A stretch of 5,541 nt of DNA from CAZVXI01 sp964631295 (GTDB lineage: Bacteria; Planctomycetota; Phycisphaerae; Phycisphaerales; SM1A02), in contig CAZVXI010000198.1 of assembly GCA_964631295.1 (NCBI GenBank), positions 1-5,541 of the forward strand, written 5' to 3'. The translations under genes and the position numbers were made by a program. Shown in pieces: positions 5,241 to 5,541 of the stretch; positions within the stretch are counted from its first letter, which is position 1, and each line of letters begins with the position of its first letter. The notes beneath the pieces are model-generated. The model made no database searches and had not been told where the DNA came from. It saw only the letters and a list, made by a program, of their open reading frames with translations.

Positions 5241-5541
5241 ATGCACATCGCACTCATCCAGCAACACGCGACTGAAGATCGGCAGGCAAACCGCCGCCAG
5301 GGGCTTGATGCGGCGCGCCGGGCCGCTGAGCGCGGTGCGTATCTCATCTGCTTTGCGGAACTCGCGTTCGACCCATTCTGGCCGCAGTGCCCGGCAGGTG
5401 ATCGAACGGACATTGCCGATGTCGCGGAGCTTGCTGAGCCCATCCCCGGCGAGACGACCGAGCAGTTCGCCGACGTCGCGCGCGAACTGGGCCAGTACAA
5501 GGCGGCCATCGACTATGCAGAGAAGCACCTCGAAATCGCGC
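5241..5541 (+). CDS. Carbon-nitrogen hydrolase (nitrilase family) N-terminus, switching to TPR-like sequence; 3' end off the window
   Basis: One hundred residues are visible before the right edge. The start MHIALIQQHATEDRQANR, the helix AARRAAERGAYLICFAELAF and PIPGETTEQFADVARELG (residues 68-84) follow the nitrilase superfamily N-terminus, nearest to N-carbamoylputrescine amidase-like amidases. Glu40 in FAEL is the expected first member of the Glu-Lys-Cys triad; Lys and Cys lie beyond the edge. Such enzymes hydrolyse C-N bonds of amides or nitriles in the cytoplasm. After Gly84 the family normally continues with a hydrophobic strand (a run of Val or Ile), but here residues 85-100 read QYKAAIDYAEKHLEIA, which looks like a tetratricopeptide repeat. 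The other two plus frames do not restore nitrilase sequence. The gene starts 25 bases after the HepT-like stop, with no clear Shine-Dalgarno. Family assignment of residues 1-84 is fairly sure; what follows is uncertain. Confidence 0.7.
   Translation, partial: MHIALIQQHATEDRQANRRQGLDAARRAAERGAYLICFAELAFDPFWPQCPAGDRTDIADVAELAEPIPGETTEQFADVARELGQYKAAIDYAEKHLEIA

Overview
The window is GC-rich, densely packed bacterial DNA. The secreted repeat protein at its left edge ends in a PTPG / short hydrophobic stretch / Arg-rich tail. This PEP-CTERM-like form is common in Planctomycetota, especially Phycisphaerae-like lineages. That lineage guess is an inference from one tail and general style, not from a marker gene. 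Both window edges cut genes, so this may be a whole metagenomic contig or a fragment.

Layout. (1) Positions 1-860, minus strand: a secreted HAF-type repeat protein with four 46-residue repeats and a PEP-CTERM-like tail, cut a few residues before its stop. This gene lies in a different frame from the longest open frames of the region, which are overprinted artefacts. (2) 861-1144: a divergent intergenic region with a plausible promoter and two inverted repeats. (3) 1145-2902, plus: the large (barrel) subunit of a coenzyme-B12-dependent acyl-CoA mutase. Its two substrate-selecting positions read Phe/Gln, as in isobutyryl-CoA mutase, rather than the Tyr/Arg of methylmalonyl-CoA mutase, and it has no B12-binding domain of its own. 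(4) 2922-3200, plus: a DUF4242 small protein, 19 bases downstream in the same transcript. (5) 3227-4609, minus: cystathionine beta-synthase with a C-terminal CBS domain pair, convergent with the previous gene. (6) 4610-4713: a compact divergent promoter region with two oppositely oriented TACAAT boxes. (7) 4714-5215, plus: an overlapping MNT nucleotidyltransferase / HepT-like HEPN pair of toxin-antitoxin type, in which the HepT protein appears to lack its middle helices. (8) 5241 to the right edge, plus: the start of a carbon-nitrogen hydrolase (nitrilase family) that changes into TPR-like sequence in its last 17 visible residues.

How the genes relate. The mutase and DUF4242 protein form an operon. 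The mutase must find its B12-binding small subunit, and probably its G-protein chaperone, outside the window. Cystathionine beta-synthase is an independent sulfur amino-acid gene. The MNT/HepT pair is a self-contained module inserted among metabolic genes. The most notable points are the mutase substrate signature, the internally shortened HepT, and the nitrilase-to-TPR switch at the right edge, which may be real or a chimeric contig end.
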